Assembly: GCF_004358095.2 (NCBI RefSeq)
Contig: NZ_SMZJ02000003.1
Coordinates: 124,001-188,000 of the forward strand
DNA: 64,000 bases
Direction: 5' to 3'
Origin: Seonamhaeicola sediminis
GTDB lineage: Bacteria; Bacteroidota; Bacteroidia; Flavobacteriales; Flavobacteriaceae
Position 1 is the stretch's first letter; each line of letters opens with the position of its first letter. This document shows, one piece after another, positions 1-10,075 of this stretch. Position numbers and translations under genes: made by a program. The notes beneath the pieces were generated by a model. That model was not told the DNA's origin, made no database searches, and saw nothing but the letters and a program-made list of their open reading frames with translations.

Positions 1-1653
1 TACAACCTTTTTCTCAAATACAATGTCATCATCAACTTCTTCAAGAACTTCTTGTGATTGCTTTTGGTTCATTGATGACTCTACCTCAACGTACTCTTCA
101 AGTGTATAACGAACATCTGAATCTTCATTGGTTTCTGTTACTGTTATAAGTTCTGTGTAATCATTAACAGAAATATCTTTAATATCATCATTTAAATCGA
201 AAGAAATAATATCCTCTTCATTCTCTTTTTCATTTTCCTTATTATTTGAAAGCGGTAAATCAAAAGTCAAGGTAATTTGTTGTTCCTCCTCAAAGGTGTC
301 AGAATCAACTTCAATACCGTTTATATCATCTACATCAGTAGCCATTTTTGTCACTGGCTTTATAATAAAATCTTCTTCCTCTTCAATGTTTGCCTTAACC
401 TCTTCGTAAACCACGTTAATGTTTTTAATATCCTTTGAAGTAGAAATCAAATCTATATCTTCAGGGGCATTTTTAACTGCAGGTACTTGTTCTTCCTCGC
501 TATCTAAATCCAAGGTATGACGAACAATTGGTGATTCCTCCTTTTTTTCTAATTCAATTACGGGTGCTATTATAACTGGTTCTTTTTCTTGTGGACTTAA
601 ATCTTGGTCTTCTGAGGTTAAAGAATGAATAACTTTTTTAGTTTCTGTATTAGAAATTTCATCCTGCTGCTCTATATTGAAACCTGTAGCAATAATAGTA
701 ACAGCAATGGATTCCTCCAAAGATTCATCTTCACCAACACCCATTATTATATTTGCCCCATGACCAGCCTCATCTTGAATATGGTCATTAATCTCACCTA
801 TTTCATCAATAGTAATTTCATGTGAACCAGAAACTATTAGCAACAGTACATTTTTAGCACCAGTAATTTTATTATCGTTTAATAATGGTGAATCTAAAGC
901 TTTTCTGATAGCGTCTTGTGCTCTATTTTGACCAGATGCCACTGCAGACCCCATAATAGCCGTTCCGCTATTACTCAACACAGTTTTAGCATCGCGCAAA
1001 TCGATATTTTGAGTATAGTGATGTGTAATAACCTCAGCAATACCACGAGCAGCAGTAGATAAGACTTCGTCTGCCTTAGAGAAACCAGCTTTAAAACCAA
1101 GGTTTCCGTAAACTTCACGAAGTTTATTATTATTTATCACTATTAAAGAGTCTACAACATTTCTTATTTTTTCAATCCCTTTTTGGGACTGCTCCAAGCG
1201 CATTCTACCTTCAAATTGAAATGGCATAGTAACAATACCAACTGTTAAAATATCTAAATCTTTAGCCATTTTAGCAATAATTGGTGCAGCTCCTGTACCT
1301 GTACCACCCCCCATTCCGGCTGTGATAAATACCATTTTAGTGTTAGAGTCTAACATTCTGGAAATTTCCTCAAAGCTTTCAACTGCCGCTTGTTCTCCCA
1401 CATCAGGATTCGCACCAGCTCCTAAACCTTCGGTTAAGTTTACGCCCAATTGTATTTTGTTAGGCACACCACTATTTTGAAGTGCTTGAGCATCGGTATT
1501 ACACACATAAAAATCTACACCTTTTATGCCTTGTTGAAACATGTGGTTTATTGCATTACTTCCTCCGCCGCCAACACCGATGACCTTAATAACATTTGAT
1601 TGGTTTTTGGGTAAATCAAATGCGATGCTTTCGAATTCTTTGTTGCTGCTCAT
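1..1653 (-). CDS. ftsZ: Cell division protein FtsZ (3' end outside window)
   Basis: FtsZ is the tubulin-like GTPase that forms the cytoplasmic division ring. The frame is open from an ATG at 1651-1653 to the left edge, giving 551 visible residues without a stop, so the gene is cut by the window. The GTP-binding signature GGGTGTG is at residues about 115-121, and a glycine-rich GVGGGGSNA loop lies near residues 26-34. The GTPase and C-terminal tubulin-like domains end near residue 330. They are followed by more than 220 residues of very acidic, low-complexity linker rich in Asp and Glu, as in other Flavobacteriaceae, whose FtsZ is much longer than the roughly 380 residues of E. coli. The C-terminal peptide that binds FtsA lies outside the window. 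The gene is the last visible member of the dcw operon, 51 bp after ftsA. Confidence 0.97.
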   Translation of the reverse strand, partial: MSSNKEFESIAFDLPKNQSNVIKVIGVGGGGSNAINHMFQQGIKGVDFYVCNTDAQALQNSGVPNKIQLGVNLTEGLGAGANPDVGEQAAVESFEEISRMLDSNTKMVFITAGMGGGTGTGAAPIIAKMAKDLDILTVGIVTMPFQFEGRMRLEQSQKGIEKIRNVVDSLIVINNNKLREVYGNLGFKAGFSKADEVLSTAARGIAEVITHHYTQNIDLRDAKTVLSNSGTAIMGSAVASGQNRAQDAIRKALDSPLLNDNKITGAKNVLLLIVSGSHEITIDEIGEINDHIQDEAGHGANIIMGVGEDESLEESIAVTIIATGFNIEQQDEISNTETKKVIHSLTSEDQDLSPQEKEPVIIAPVIELEKKEESPIVRHTLDLDSEEEQVPAVKNAPEDIDLISTSKDIKNINVVYEEVKANIEEEEDFIIKPVTKMATDVDDINGIEVDSDTFEEEQQITLTFDLPLSNNKENEKENEEDIISFDLNDDIKDISVNDYTELITVTETNEDSDVRYTLEEYVEVESSMNQKQSQEVLEEVDDDIVFEKKVV

Positions 1654-1704
1654 AAATTCTTTTTTTCTGGGGTTTTTGTACTATTTTTTATTCAATGAAA
1701 TATA

Positions 1705-3009
1705 TTATTCTGCGTTGTCTAGAAAATCTTTAACTCTATCGGTTAATTTATCTAAAAACGATCTACGTTCCTTTTTTGGTTCTTCTTTAATTGTTTCTGG
1801 TTGGTTTTCTTCAGTTATTTGTTCAGCTTGTGCCTCAACTTTTTTTCTTTCCTGACGCTTCAACCCATCTAAAACCAAACCAACTGCTGTTGCAAATAGC
1901 GGGCTCGTGATATCTTCATCACTATCACCTGCTAAATGCTCATTAGGATAACCTATTCTAGTATCCATTCCTGTGATATATTCAACTAACTGCTTTAAAT
2001 GTTTTAGTTGGCTACCACCTCCTGTTAAAACAATCCCTGCTATAAGCTTTTTCTTTTGTTCTTCGTGTCCGTAGTTTTTTATTTCCACATAAACCTGTTC
2101 AACAATTTCCACAACACGAGCATGTATTATTTTTGACAGGTTTTTGAGGGTTATCTCTTTTGGCTCTCTACCTCGCAAACCTGGAATGGATACAATTTCA
2201 TTATCCTTATTTTCTCCTGGCCATGCAGAACCAAATTTAATTTTAAGAAGTTCGGCCTGTTTTTCTATAATAGAACAACCTTCTTTTATATCTTCTGTAA
2301 TCACGTTTCCTCCAAACGGTATTACAGCCGTATGACGAATAATACCGTCTCTAAAAATGGCTAAATCGGTAGTTCCGCCACCTATATCTATCAATGCCAC
2401 ACCGGCTTCTTTTTCTTCCTGACTTAAAACAGCATTTGCAGAGGCTAAAGGTTCTAGAGTAATACCCTCTAAGTTTAAACCCGCACTTTGAACACATCTA
2501 CCTATATTTCGGATTGATGATACTTGACCAACCACCACATGAAAGTTGGCTTCTAATCGCCCACCATACATCCCAATTGGTTCTTTTATTTCGGCTTGCC
2601 CATCTACTTTATATTCCTGAGGTAACACATGAATAATCTCTTCACCAGGTAACATAACAAGTTTATGAACTTGATTAACCAATCTATCAATATCATCATC
2701 ATCAATGACAGTTTCAGAATTTGGTCTGGTTATGTAATCACTGTGTTGTAAACTACGAATATGCTGACCTGCTATCCCAACAGTTACATCTTCTATTTTA
2801 ATATCGGCAGCAGCTTCGGCTTCTTGTACTGCTTGTTGAATAGACTGAATGGTTTGAGTTATATTATTAACCACCCCACGGTGTACACCCAAACTCTTAG
2901 ATTTTCCAATTCCTAAAATCTCAAGCTTACCGAACTCGTTTTTACGACCAATCATGGCCACAATCTTCGTGGTTCCTATGTCTAATCCTACTGATAAATT
3001 ATGTTCCAT
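1705..3009 (-). CDS. ftsA: Cell division protein FtsA
   Basis: FtsA is the actin-like ATPase that tethers FtsZ to the inner membrane and recruits later divisome proteins. The 434-residue product starts with ATG and has the N-terminal phosphate-binding loop (VGLDIGTTKIVAMIG), a second nucleotide-binding segment DIGGGTTDLAIF near residue 210 and an adenosine motif LTGGGSQL near residue 340, all typical of the ASKHA fold. The tail ends in an amphipathic stretch (RRSFLDKLTDRVKDFLDNAE) that fits the membrane-targeting helix. It lies between ftsQ and ftsZ, the canonical order. Confidence 0.97.
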   Translation of the reverse strand: MEHNLSVGLDIGTTKIVAMIGRKNEFGKLEILGIGKSKSLGVHRGVVNNITQTIQSIQQAVQEAEAAADIKIEDVTVGIAGQHIRSLQHSDYITRPNSETVIDDDDIDRLVNQVHKLVMLPGEEIIHVLPQEYKVDGQAEIKEPIGMYGGRLEANFHVVVGQVSSIRNIGRCVQSAGLNLEGITLEPLASANAVLSQEEKEAGVALIDIGGGTTDLAIFRDGIIRHTAVIPFGGNVITEDIKEGCSIIEKQAELLKIKFGSAWPGENKDNEIVSIPGLRGREPKEITLKNLSKIIHARVVEIVEQVYVEIKNYGHEEQKKKLIAGIVLTGGGSQLKHLKQLVEYITGMDTRIGYPNEHLAGDSDEDITSPLFATAVGLVLDGLKRQERKKVEAQAEQITEENQPETIKEEPKKERRSFLDKLTDRVKDFLDNAE

Positions 3010-3109
3010 AGTTTACTTTTTACTCAATAATTGAGATTTTTACACTTCAATATTCATTCAATTCTTGCTTAAGACACTTAGTTTAATATGCTAACAAAGC
3101 CACTTCATT

Positions 3110-3829
3110 TTATCTACTACAAACTACTTGGTTATCAAACTGTAAATTGACCTTGCTATAATCATTAAGTGTACCTTCATTTGTAGTCTTTAAATAAAAT
3201 GCTTTTAAATTATTGATTTTTTTATCCAACAAATTTACACCTCCCAATTGCACAATAAATTTACACTGCCTAAGCTTCAAAAAAATATCTTTATCTAAGC
3301 TTTGATGGATCTCAACAACATGCTTTTTTAAAAAGTCATCTTTTTGAATTTCCCTGGCTATTGTATAGACATTTTTTAAATTATTTTTCTCAACATAACC
3401 GGTAACCAATGGCACTCTAGCAGAATAATTACTAGATAAAGGCATAAAAGAACCCTCTGCATCAATATAATAGGATGCGTTTGCACACACTCTTGCAACA
3501 GGTGTTTTTTGTTCAACTTTGGCATTAAGCGTACCATTCACAGCTACATACACCTCAGCAGATTTAATCATTGGATTAGATTTCAGGGCTTTCTCTAATT
3601 CATTCAAATCTAAAGCTTCTTTTGGCACATTTTTAAAGCTTTCACTATTTTGTATTAACAATTTACTAACATTATCACGGGTTACAAACAAGCTGTTTTC
3701 ACCAACAAACTCTACTTTTGGTTTTGACACTTTTCTAACATCATTTCTATGAGTTGAAAAGGCATATAAAAAGATTACCACAACGGATAAAACAAGCATT
3801 TTTATGTAACTCCAGTTAACTCGCAACAC
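3110..3829 (-). CDS. ftsQ: Cell division protein FtsQ/DivIB
   Basis: This bitopic inner-membrane divisome protein links early and late division proteins. The 239 residues begin with a short cytoplasmic stretch and one membrane helix (about residues 8-25), then a POTRA-like segment with the FVGENSLFVTRDNV and LEKALKSNPMIKSAEVYV patterns, then the FtsQ domain. The start is a GTG at 3827-3829, 14 bases inside murC, so the two genes are probably translationally coupled. Similarity in this family is low, and the assignment rests on topology, the POTRA motif and the position between murC and ftsA. Confidence 0.9.
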   Translation of the reverse strand: MLRVNWSYIKMLVLSVVVIFLYAFSTHRNDVRKVSKPKVEFVGENSLFVTRDNVSKLLIQNSESFKNVPKEALDLNELEKALKSNPMIKSAEVYVAVNGTLNAKVEQKTPVARVCANASYYIDAEGSFMPLSSNYSARVPLVTGYVEKNNLKNVYTIAREIQKDDFLKKHVVEIHQSLDKDIFLKLRQCKFIVQLGGVNLLDKKINNLKAFYLKTTNEGTLNDYSKVNLQFDNQVVCSR

Positions 3830-5168
3830 TCAATCCTTTTTTAATTTTTTGAACTTCCTCTCCAATATCACCTGCCCCTATAGTTAATATAATTTGGGCA
3901 TTACTTTGATGTATTTTTTCAAGCAGTAAATCTTTACTAACTAACTCCTTGTTCTTATTCTTTATTTTACCTAATAACCAAGCAGAACTAATACCCTCAA
4001 TAGGCAACTCTCTTGCAGGATATATATCTAATAATAACAGTTCATCAAACTGAGACAAGCTTTGAGCAAATTCATCTGCAAAATCTCTTGTTCTACTAAA
4101 TAAATGTGGCTGAAAAATAGCCAACACTTGTCTGTTAGGATACATTTCTCGCACCGCTTGATGTACAGAATTAATTTCTTCTGGATGATGTGCATAATCA
4201 TCTATAAAAACTAAATTCTCAGTTTTTATTTGATATGTAAATCGTCTTTTCACTCCTTTAAAGGATGCTAAAGCCTTAGCGAGCTGATGGTGAGGGCAAC
4301 CATACTCCACAGCCATCGCCAAGGCTATTAATGCATTCGACAAATTATGTCTACCAGGTAGGTTAAAGTGTATATTTTTCAACACTGTTTTTGGTGTCTT
4401 AACATCAAAAACATAAGTGCCATTTTGTATTTTTATATTTTTAACAGAATAATTGGAATCATCTTCAAGACCATAGGTAATACCTTCTATTGGCAATCCA
4501 TTTTTAACAAACAATTTCCCATTAGGTTTAATTTTTTTTGTAAATGCTACAAAAGAATCCCTTAAAGCACTAGCTTCTCCATAAATATCTAAATGATCTG
4601 CATCCATGGAAGTGATACAAGCTATATTGGGCGAAAGGGTTAAAAACGACCTATCGAATTCATCAGCTTCAACTACTGAAACTTTGCTTCCTTTTAAAAT
4701 CAAATTAGAATTATAATTCTCAGTAACACCTCCTAAAAAAGCAGTAACTTCAACACCACACTCATATAACAAATGCCCAAGAATACTAGATGTTGTTGTT
4801 TTACCGTGTGTTCCAGCTACTGCCAAACAAAATGTATTATCTGTAATCAAACCTAAAACCTCAGATCTTTTTAATACCTTAAATTGATTGTTTTTAAAAT
4901 AGTTTAACTGTGAATGATTTTTAGGAATAGCTGGTGTATAAACCACTAAAGTGTTTTCTGGTTTTAAAAACTCCAATGGTATATTTTCTAAGGAATCTTT
5001 AAAATTAACATCTATATCCAAATCAATTAAGGCATCAGTAATTTCAGTTGGGGTTTTATCATACCCAAAAACTTGTTTATTATTTGCTTTAAAATATCTA
5101 GCCAAAGCACTCATTCCAATACCTCCAATGCCAACAAAATAGATGTTATGTATATTCTCTATATTCAT
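3816..5168 (-). CDS. murC: UDP-N-acetylmuramate--L-alanine ligase MurC
   Basis: MurC adds L-alanine to UDP-MurNAc in the cytoplasm, the first amino-acid step of peptidoglycan precursor synthesis. The 450-residue protein has the N-terminal nucleotide-sugar-binding [13 protein letters not shown] motif, the ATP-binding P-loop GTHGKTTT at residues 119-126 and the central YAHHPEE motif (about 325) of Mur ligases. The C-terminal domain carries QPHLFSRT, typical of MurC. The ATG overlaps the murG stop by four bases, and the 3' end overlaps ftsQ by 14 bases. Confidence 0.97.
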   Translation of the reverse strand: MNIENIHNIYFVGIGGIGMSALARYFKANNKQVFGYDKTPTEITDALIDLDIDVNFKDSLENIPLEFLKPENTLVVYTPAIPKNHSQLNYFKNNQFKVLKRSEVLGLITDNTFCLAVAGTHGKTTTSSILGHLLYECGVEVTAFLGGVTENYNSNLILKGSKVSVVEADEFDRSFLTLSPNIACITSMDADHLDIYGEASALRDSFVAFTKKIKPNGKLFVKNGLPIEGITYGLEDDSNYSVKNIKIQNGTYVFDVKTPKTVLKNIHFNLPGRHNLSNALIALAMAVEYGCPHHQLAKALASFKGVKRRFTYQIKTENLVFIDDYAHHPEEINSVHQAVREMYPNRQVLAIFQPHLFSRTRDFADEFAQSLSQFDELLLLDIYPARELPIEGISSAWLLGKIKNKNKELVSKDLLLEKIHQSNAQIILTIGAGDIGEEVQKIKKGLSVAS

Positions 5169-6262
5169 TCTTTTTTCAACAGTTTCTCTACTTCGTCTGC
5201 AATATCTTTTGTTGCATTGACCAACGCTAATTGTTTTATATTCTCCCCCAATTCTTTTTGTTTTTCTTGTGATGCAATTAATTGCGAAAACTTATTTTTA
5301 AAATCTACCTCTAAATCTTCTTCTTTGATAATCATAGCTGCTTTGGCACTAACAATGGCCATAGCGTTTTTGGTTTGATGGTCTTCTGCAACATTGGGAG
5401 ATGGTATAAAAATAACTGGCTTACCTACTATACATAGTTCAGATACTGAACTCGCTCCAGCTCTTGAAATAATTATATCTGCCGCTGCATAAGCAGATCC
5501 CATATCGTTTAAAAACTCATAAACCTGAACGTTATTGGTGTGGTTGTAAATTTTATATTGCTGATAGTACAATTTGCCACATTGCCATATAATTTGAACA
5601 TTTTGAGTATCAAAAAAATCCAGTTCCTTTTCTATTAATTCATTTATTCTTCTGGCACCCAAACTCCCTCCCAAAACCAATAATGTATATTTACCGTGTT
5701 TTAAGTTGAAATGATTTTTGGCTTCAACCATTTTGGCTTCAATATTTAGTAAATCTTGACGTACTGGATTACCTGTTTTTATAATTTTTTTCTTTGGAAA
5801 GAATCGCTCTAAATCATCATAAGCTACACATATTTTTCGTGCCTTTTTTGCCAATAGTTTATTGGTGATTCCAGGGTAAGAATTTTGTTCTTGTATTAAG
5901 GTTGGAATTTTTTTTGAAGCCGCTACATATAACAATGGCCCACTCGCAAAACCACCTGTTCCTATGGCAATATCAGGATTAAACGATTTTATGATTTTAC
6001 GAGCTTTCCAAAGGCTACTAATGACTTTAAAAGGAAATGATAAATTTTTTAATGTCAAACTACGTTGAATGCCTGAAATCCAAAGCCCTTTAATATCATA
6101 TCCTTCTTGAGGTACTTTTTCCATTTCCATTCTATCTTTCGCACCCACAAATAAAAACTCAGCATTTGGGTAACGAGATTTTAACTCATTGGCAATGGCA
6201 ATAGCAGGATAAATATGACCTCCTGTGCCTCCTCCAGACAATATTATTTTATAATTACTCAT
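5165..6262 (-). CDS. murG: UDP-GlcNAc:lipid I transferase MurG
   Basis: MurG transfers GlcNAc from UDP-GlcNAc to lipid I to make lipid II on the cytoplasmic face of the inner membrane. The 365 residues belong to family GT28. The first glycine-rich loop [10 protein letters not shown] lies at residues 10-19, a second GGFASG near 110 and the nucleotide-binding [10 protein letters not shown] near 200. The acceptor/donor motif [12 protein letters not shown] lies near 275. Its ATG shares one base with the ftsW stop codon, and its end overlaps murC by four bases. Confidence 0.97.
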   Translation of the reverse strand: MSNYKIILSGGGTGGHIYPAIAIANELKSRYPNAEFLFVGAKDRMEMEKVPQEGYDIKGLWISGIQRSLTLKNLSFPFKVISSLWKARKIIKSFNPDIAIGTGGFASGPLLYVAASKKIPTLIQEQNSYPGITNKLLAKKARKICVAYDDLERFFPKKKIIKTGNPVRQDLLNIEAKMVEAKNHFNLKHGKYTLLVLGGSLGARRINELIEKELDFFDTQNVQIIWQCGKLYYQQYKIYNHTNNVQVYEFLNDMGSAYAAADIIISRAGASSVSELCIVGKPVIFIPSPNVAEDHQTKNAMAIVSAKAAMIIKEEDLEVDFKNKFSQLIASQEKQKELGENIKQLALVNATKDIADEVEKLLKKE

Positions 6263-7455
6263 TAAATAGTTTCTGATAGAATTTCCAACGGATTTTCTTC
6301 TATATTTTCTTGTTCTTTTATTTCCTCTCTTTTAGCACTAACGCTTAAAATAATTCCAATTGCTAAACAGGTCATCCAAATAGAAGTCCCTCCACTACTA
6401 ATTAATGGCAGTGTTTGCCCTGTAACCGGAAACAACTCAACTGCTACCGCCATATTTATTAATGCCTGAAACACTATTGGTAAACCAACCCCTAAAACCA
6501 GTAGCTTTCCAAAAACTGTATCTGACTTTTGTGCCGCGATTACAATTCTAAACAACAACCACATATACAAAAACATGATGGTTACGCCACCTAACAAACC
6601 GTATTCTTCAATGATAATTGCAAATATGAAATCTGAAGACGATTGTGGTAAAAAGTTTTTTTGCCTGCTCTTTCCAGGGCCTAAACCCCATATTTCACCA
6701 GATGCGATGGCCACCTTAGCTTTTTCAATTTGATAATCAGCCTCAGTATCTTCTCCATTTGAAAAGCTTTCAACTCTACTTATCCACGTATCTACTCTGT
6801 TTGGCATAACTTCTGGGAATGCCTTAGCTACTAAAACAAACATAACTAACAATAATAATCCTGAACCTATTATCACAACTAAATAGCGAATAGGGTAGCC
6901 TCCTAGAAAAGCCAAAATAGACACCATTAGAAATATTATAGCCGTAGTTGAAAAGTTTGAAGGCAAAATCATTCCCAACACCAAAAAAACAGGTATCCAA
7001 AGCGGTAAAATAGATTCTTTAAAGGTTATATTTTTATCTTTTATTTTTGATAAATATCTTGCCAAATAAACCATTAAAACCACAGACGCTAAGGTTGATG
7101 TTTGAAAAGACATACCCACAAAGGGTATTTGAATCCATCTACTTGCATTAGCTCCTTCAATAACAGTACCCTGCAACATGGTTACCCCTAATAAAACCAA
7201 TACAACCGGAATCATAATAAGAGATAATCCTCTAAAATATCGGTAAGGAATTTTATGCACACCATACATGATAGCAAAGCCTAAAAACAAGTGCATAAAG
7301 TGCTTTACAAAAAACGTAAAAGTATTACTACCACCACCCTTGTAGGCTAAATTACTAGCAGCACTATAAACAGGCAAAAAGGATAGTATTGCCAATAACG
7401 CAACTATTGCCCATATTAAACGATCTCCCTTTATGTTTTTAAATAGTGTTTGCAC
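6262..7455 (-). CDS. ftsW: Lipid II glycosyltransferase FtsW (SEDS family)
   Basis: FtsW polymerises septal peptidoglycan glycan strands with its partner PBP, FtsI. The 397-residue multipass inner-membrane protein has about ten hydrophobic segments and the SEDS signatures [14 protein letters not shown]-like early loop, [11 protein letters not shown] near residue 255 and [14 protein letters not shown] near 350. The start codon is GTG at 7453-7455, four bases after murD. A charged tail rich in Glu follows the last helix. Placement in the dcw cluster makes FtsW more likely than RodA. Confidence 0.95.
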   Translation of the reverse strand: MQTLFKNIKGDRLIWAIVALLAILSFLPVYSAASNLAYKGGGSNTFTFFVKHFMHLFLGFAIMYGVHKIPYRYFRGLSLIMIPVVLVLLGVTMLQGTVIEGANASRWIQIPFVGMSFQTSTLASVVLMVYLARYLSKIKDKNITFKESILPLWIPVFLVLGMILPSNFSTTAIIFLMVSILAFLGGYPIRYLVVIIGSGLLLLVMFVLVAKAFPEVMPNRVDTWISRVESFSNGEDTEADYQIEKAKVAIASGEIWGLGPGKSRQKNFLPQSSSDFIFAIIIEEYGLLGGVTIMFLYMWLLFRIVIAAQKSDTVFGKLLVLGVGLPIVFQALINMAVAVELFPVTGQTLPLISSGGTSIWMTCLAIGIILSVSAKREEIKEQENIEENPLEILSETI

Positions 7456-7459
7456 TTAC

Positions 7460-8791
7460 TTATAAATTACGTACGGCATTTTTGAATTGACGCCCTCTAT
7501 CTTCATAACTTTCAAACAAATCGAAACTTGCACACGCTGGAGATAACAACACGCTATCACCAGAATCAGCTATTTTATAAGCTATTTTAACCGCCTCACT
7601 CATAAACTGCGTTTCAACAATAATGTCTACCATGTTCCCAAAGGTTTTCAGGAGCTTTTCATTGTCAACCCCTAAACAAATGATAGCTTTAACTTTTTCA
7701 TTTACAAACGGAAATAACTCTTCATAATTATTGCCTTTGTCAACTCCACCAACAATCCAGACAGTAGGTGCATCCATACTCTCTAATGCATAATACGTTG
7801 CATTTACATTGGTAGCCTTGGAGTCATTTATATACTGTACCTTATTAATTTTTAGTACATTTTCTAAACGGTGCTCAACTCCTTGAAAATTTTCCAGACT
7901 TTCTCTTATGGTCTGTTTTCTAATTTTTAACAAATGGGCTACTGTAGAAGCAGCCATGGCGTTTTTAATATTGTGTTTTCCCTCTAATGCTAAATTTGCT
8001 GTTGGCATAATAAATTGTTTGTTATCTACTGTTAGTTTTATATTGTCGTTATCTAAGTAAGCTCCATTTTCAATTTGTTTTTCTATTGAAAACGGCAATA
8101 ATGTGGATTGAACTGGGTTATTTTTTAAATGACTTACAATCACTTCGTTATCAGCATCATAAATCAAATAATCTTCTTCTGTTTGATTTTTTGCAATTCT
8201 AAATTTTGATTTAATATAGTTTTCAAATTGATAATCATATCTATCTAAATGATCTGGGGTTATATTAGTAATAACCGCAATGTGGGGTCTAAATGCAATA
8301 ATATCATCCAACTGAAAACTACTTATCTCCAATACATAATTTGGATGATTTTCCTCTAATACTTGTTTCGCAAAACTGTTGCCAATATTACCTGCTAAAC
8401 CAACATTTAATTTCTGTTTTAAAATATGATGCGTTAAACTGGCCGTGGTTGTTTTTCCATTACTACCTGTAATTCCTATAATAGTAGCATTGGTAAACAT
8501 AGAAGCAAATTCAATTTCTGAAACTATTGTGATTCCTTGAGCTCTAATTTGTTTTACTAAAGCCACTTTATTAGGAATACCAGGGCTTTTCATTACTAGG
8601 TCTGCTTCAAGAATTTTATCTACTGAATGTGTTTTATCCTCCCATTCAATCTCATTATGTATAAGAACCTCTTTATATTTTTCTTTTATTGTGCCTTTAT
8701 CTGAAACAAAAACACTATACCCTTTTTCTTTTCCTAAAAGTGCTGTTCCAACACCACTTTCTCCGCCGCCTAGAACAACAAGTTTTTTCAT
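7460..8791 (-). CDS. murD: UDP-MurNAc-L-alanine--D-glutamate ligase MurD
   Basis: MurD adds D-glutamate to UDP-MurNAc-L-Ala. The 443 residues contain an N-terminal Rossmann-like loop (LGGGESGVG), the ATP-binding GSNGKTTT at residues 109-116, the Mur-ligase ITPDHLDRY motif and the YINDSKATN segment specific for MurD. The length is normal for the family. The gene abuts the mraY stop codon with no gap, consistent with one long transcript. Confidence 0.97.
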   Translation of the reverse strand: MKKLVVLGGGESGVGTALLGKEKGYSVFVSDKGTIKEKYKEVLIHNEIEWEDKTHSVDKILEADLVMKSPGIPNKVALVKQIRAQGITIVSEIEFASMFTNATIIGITGSNGKTTTASLTHHILKQKLNVGLAGNIGNSFAKQVLEENHPNYVLEISSFQLDDIIAFRPHIAVITNITPDHLDRYDYQFENYIKSKFRIAKNQTEEDYLIYDADNEVIVSHLKNNPVQSTLLPFSIEKQIENGAYLDNDNIKLTVDNKQFIMPTANLALEGKHNIKNAMAASTVAHLLKIRKQTIRESLENFQGVEHRLENVLKINKVQYINDSKATNVNATYYALESMDAPTVWIVGGVDKGNNYEELFPFVNEKVKAIICLGVDNEKLLKTFGNMVDIIVETQFMSEAVKIAYKIADSGDSVLLSPACASFDLFESYEDRGRQFKNAVRNL

Positions 8792-10033
8792 TTATCTTAT
8801 CTTCAATGTTACTATTGAAAGAATAGCTAGTAGTATTCCAATAATCCAAAAACGGGTCACTATTTTACTTTCGTGATACCCCAGTTTTTGATAATGATGA
8901 TGCAAGGGTGACATCTTGAAAATCCTACGTCCTTCGCCATATTTCTTCTTGGTATATTTAAACCAACTTACCTGCATAACCACCGATAAATTTTCTGCTA
9001 AAAAGATGCCGCACAATACTGGAATAAGCCATTCTTTTCTTACTGCTATAGCTATTACAGCTATAATTCCGCCTATAGTTAAACTCCCCGTATCACCCAT
9101 AAATACTTGAGCTGGATACGTATTGTACCACAAAAACCCAATTAAAGCACCAACAAAAGCCGTTATATAAATAGTAATCTCTTCAACCTTTGGGATATAC
9201 ATAATATCTAGGTATTGTGAAAAAATGATATTACTAGATACGTAAGCGAAAATACCCAGAGTCAATACAATTATAGCCGATGTACCAGCTGCTAAACCAT
9301 CAATTCCATCGGTTAAGTTTGCGCCATTTGAAACAGCTGTGATTATGAAAATAGCAACAAGAATAAAAATCACCCATGCATAGTCTTTTAAATCAGGATG
9401 AATCCAAGTGATTAAGTCGGCATAATCAAACTCATTCTTTTTTACAAAAGGAATGGTTGTTTTAGTAGATTTTTCCTCGGGCTTAAAAAATGCCGATTCT
9501 TTGGCATCAGGATTAGCCTCCAGAATCTGTTGTTGTTCTGCTACAGGCAGTTTCTCCTTAATTACCACATCTTGATGAAAATATAACGTAAGCCCCACTA
9601 TTAATCCCAAGCCTACTTGACCAATAACCTTAAAACGCCCCTTTAAGCCTTCTTTGTTATTTTTAAACTTCTTAATATAATCATCAATAAAACCAATAAC
9701 CCCCATCCAAAGCGTTGTAACTATTAAAAGAATGATGTATATATTCTCTAATTTTGAAAGTAAAAGAACCGGTATTAAAGTAGATAGAATTATAATAACA
9801 CCACCCATAGTTGGCGTTCCCGCTTTTTCTACTTGACCTTCTAACCCTAAATCTCTAATGGTCTCACCCAACTGCTTTCTTTGTAAAAAGCGAATGATTC
9901 TTTTACCATAAATTGTAGAAATTAGAAGCGACAAAATCATTGCAAAAGCAGCCCTAAACGTAATGTAACTAAACAGTGTTGCTCCTGGAAATTGAAATTG
10001 TTTTTCTAAATATTCAAATAGGTAATATAACAT
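8792..10033 (-). CDS. mraY: Phospho-N-acetylmuramoyl-pentapeptide transferase MraY
   Basis: MraY transfers phospho-MurNAc-pentapeptide to undecaprenyl phosphate, forming lipid I in the inner membrane. The 413-residue polytopic protein shows the catalytic FIDDYIKK motif (Asp117, Asp118), [15 protein letters not shown], and the cytosolic HHHYQKLG segment. It is about 50 residues longer than E. coli MraY. The extra material is a hydrophilic insertion at roughly residues 155-215, between two membrane helices. I believe it is shared by Bacteroidota homologues. The gene lies between murE and murD, with a 42-bp gap upstream. Confidence 0.96.
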   Translation of the reverse strand: MLYYLFEYLEKQFQFPGATLFSYITFRAAFAMILSLLISTIYGKRIIRFLQRKQLGETIRDLGLEGQVEKAGTPTMGGVIIILSTLIPVLLLSKLENIYIILLIVTTLWMGVIGFIDDYIKKFKNNKEGLKGRFKVIGQVGLGLIVGLTLYFHQDVVIKEKLPVAEQQQILEANPDAKESAFFKPEEKSTKTTIPFVKKNEFDYADLITWIHPDLKDYAWVIFILVAIFIITAVSNGANLTDGIDGLAAGTSAIIVLTLGIFAYVSSNIIFSQYLDIMYIPKVEEITIYITAFVGALIGFLWYNTYPAQVFMGDTGSLTIGGIIAVIAIAVRKEWLIPVLCGIFLAENLSVVMQVSWFKYTKKKYGEGRRIFKMSPLHHHYQKLGYHESKIVTRFWIIGILLAILSIVTLKIR

Positions 10034-10075
10034 ATCTTAATTCTTAATCCTTAGACTGCGCTTAGGATGACATTT

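Noticed and set aside
1541-1855. Plus-strand frame across the ftsA-ftsZ junction
   Set aside because: It is antisense to ftsA and ftsZ, with a composition expected of a shadow frame.
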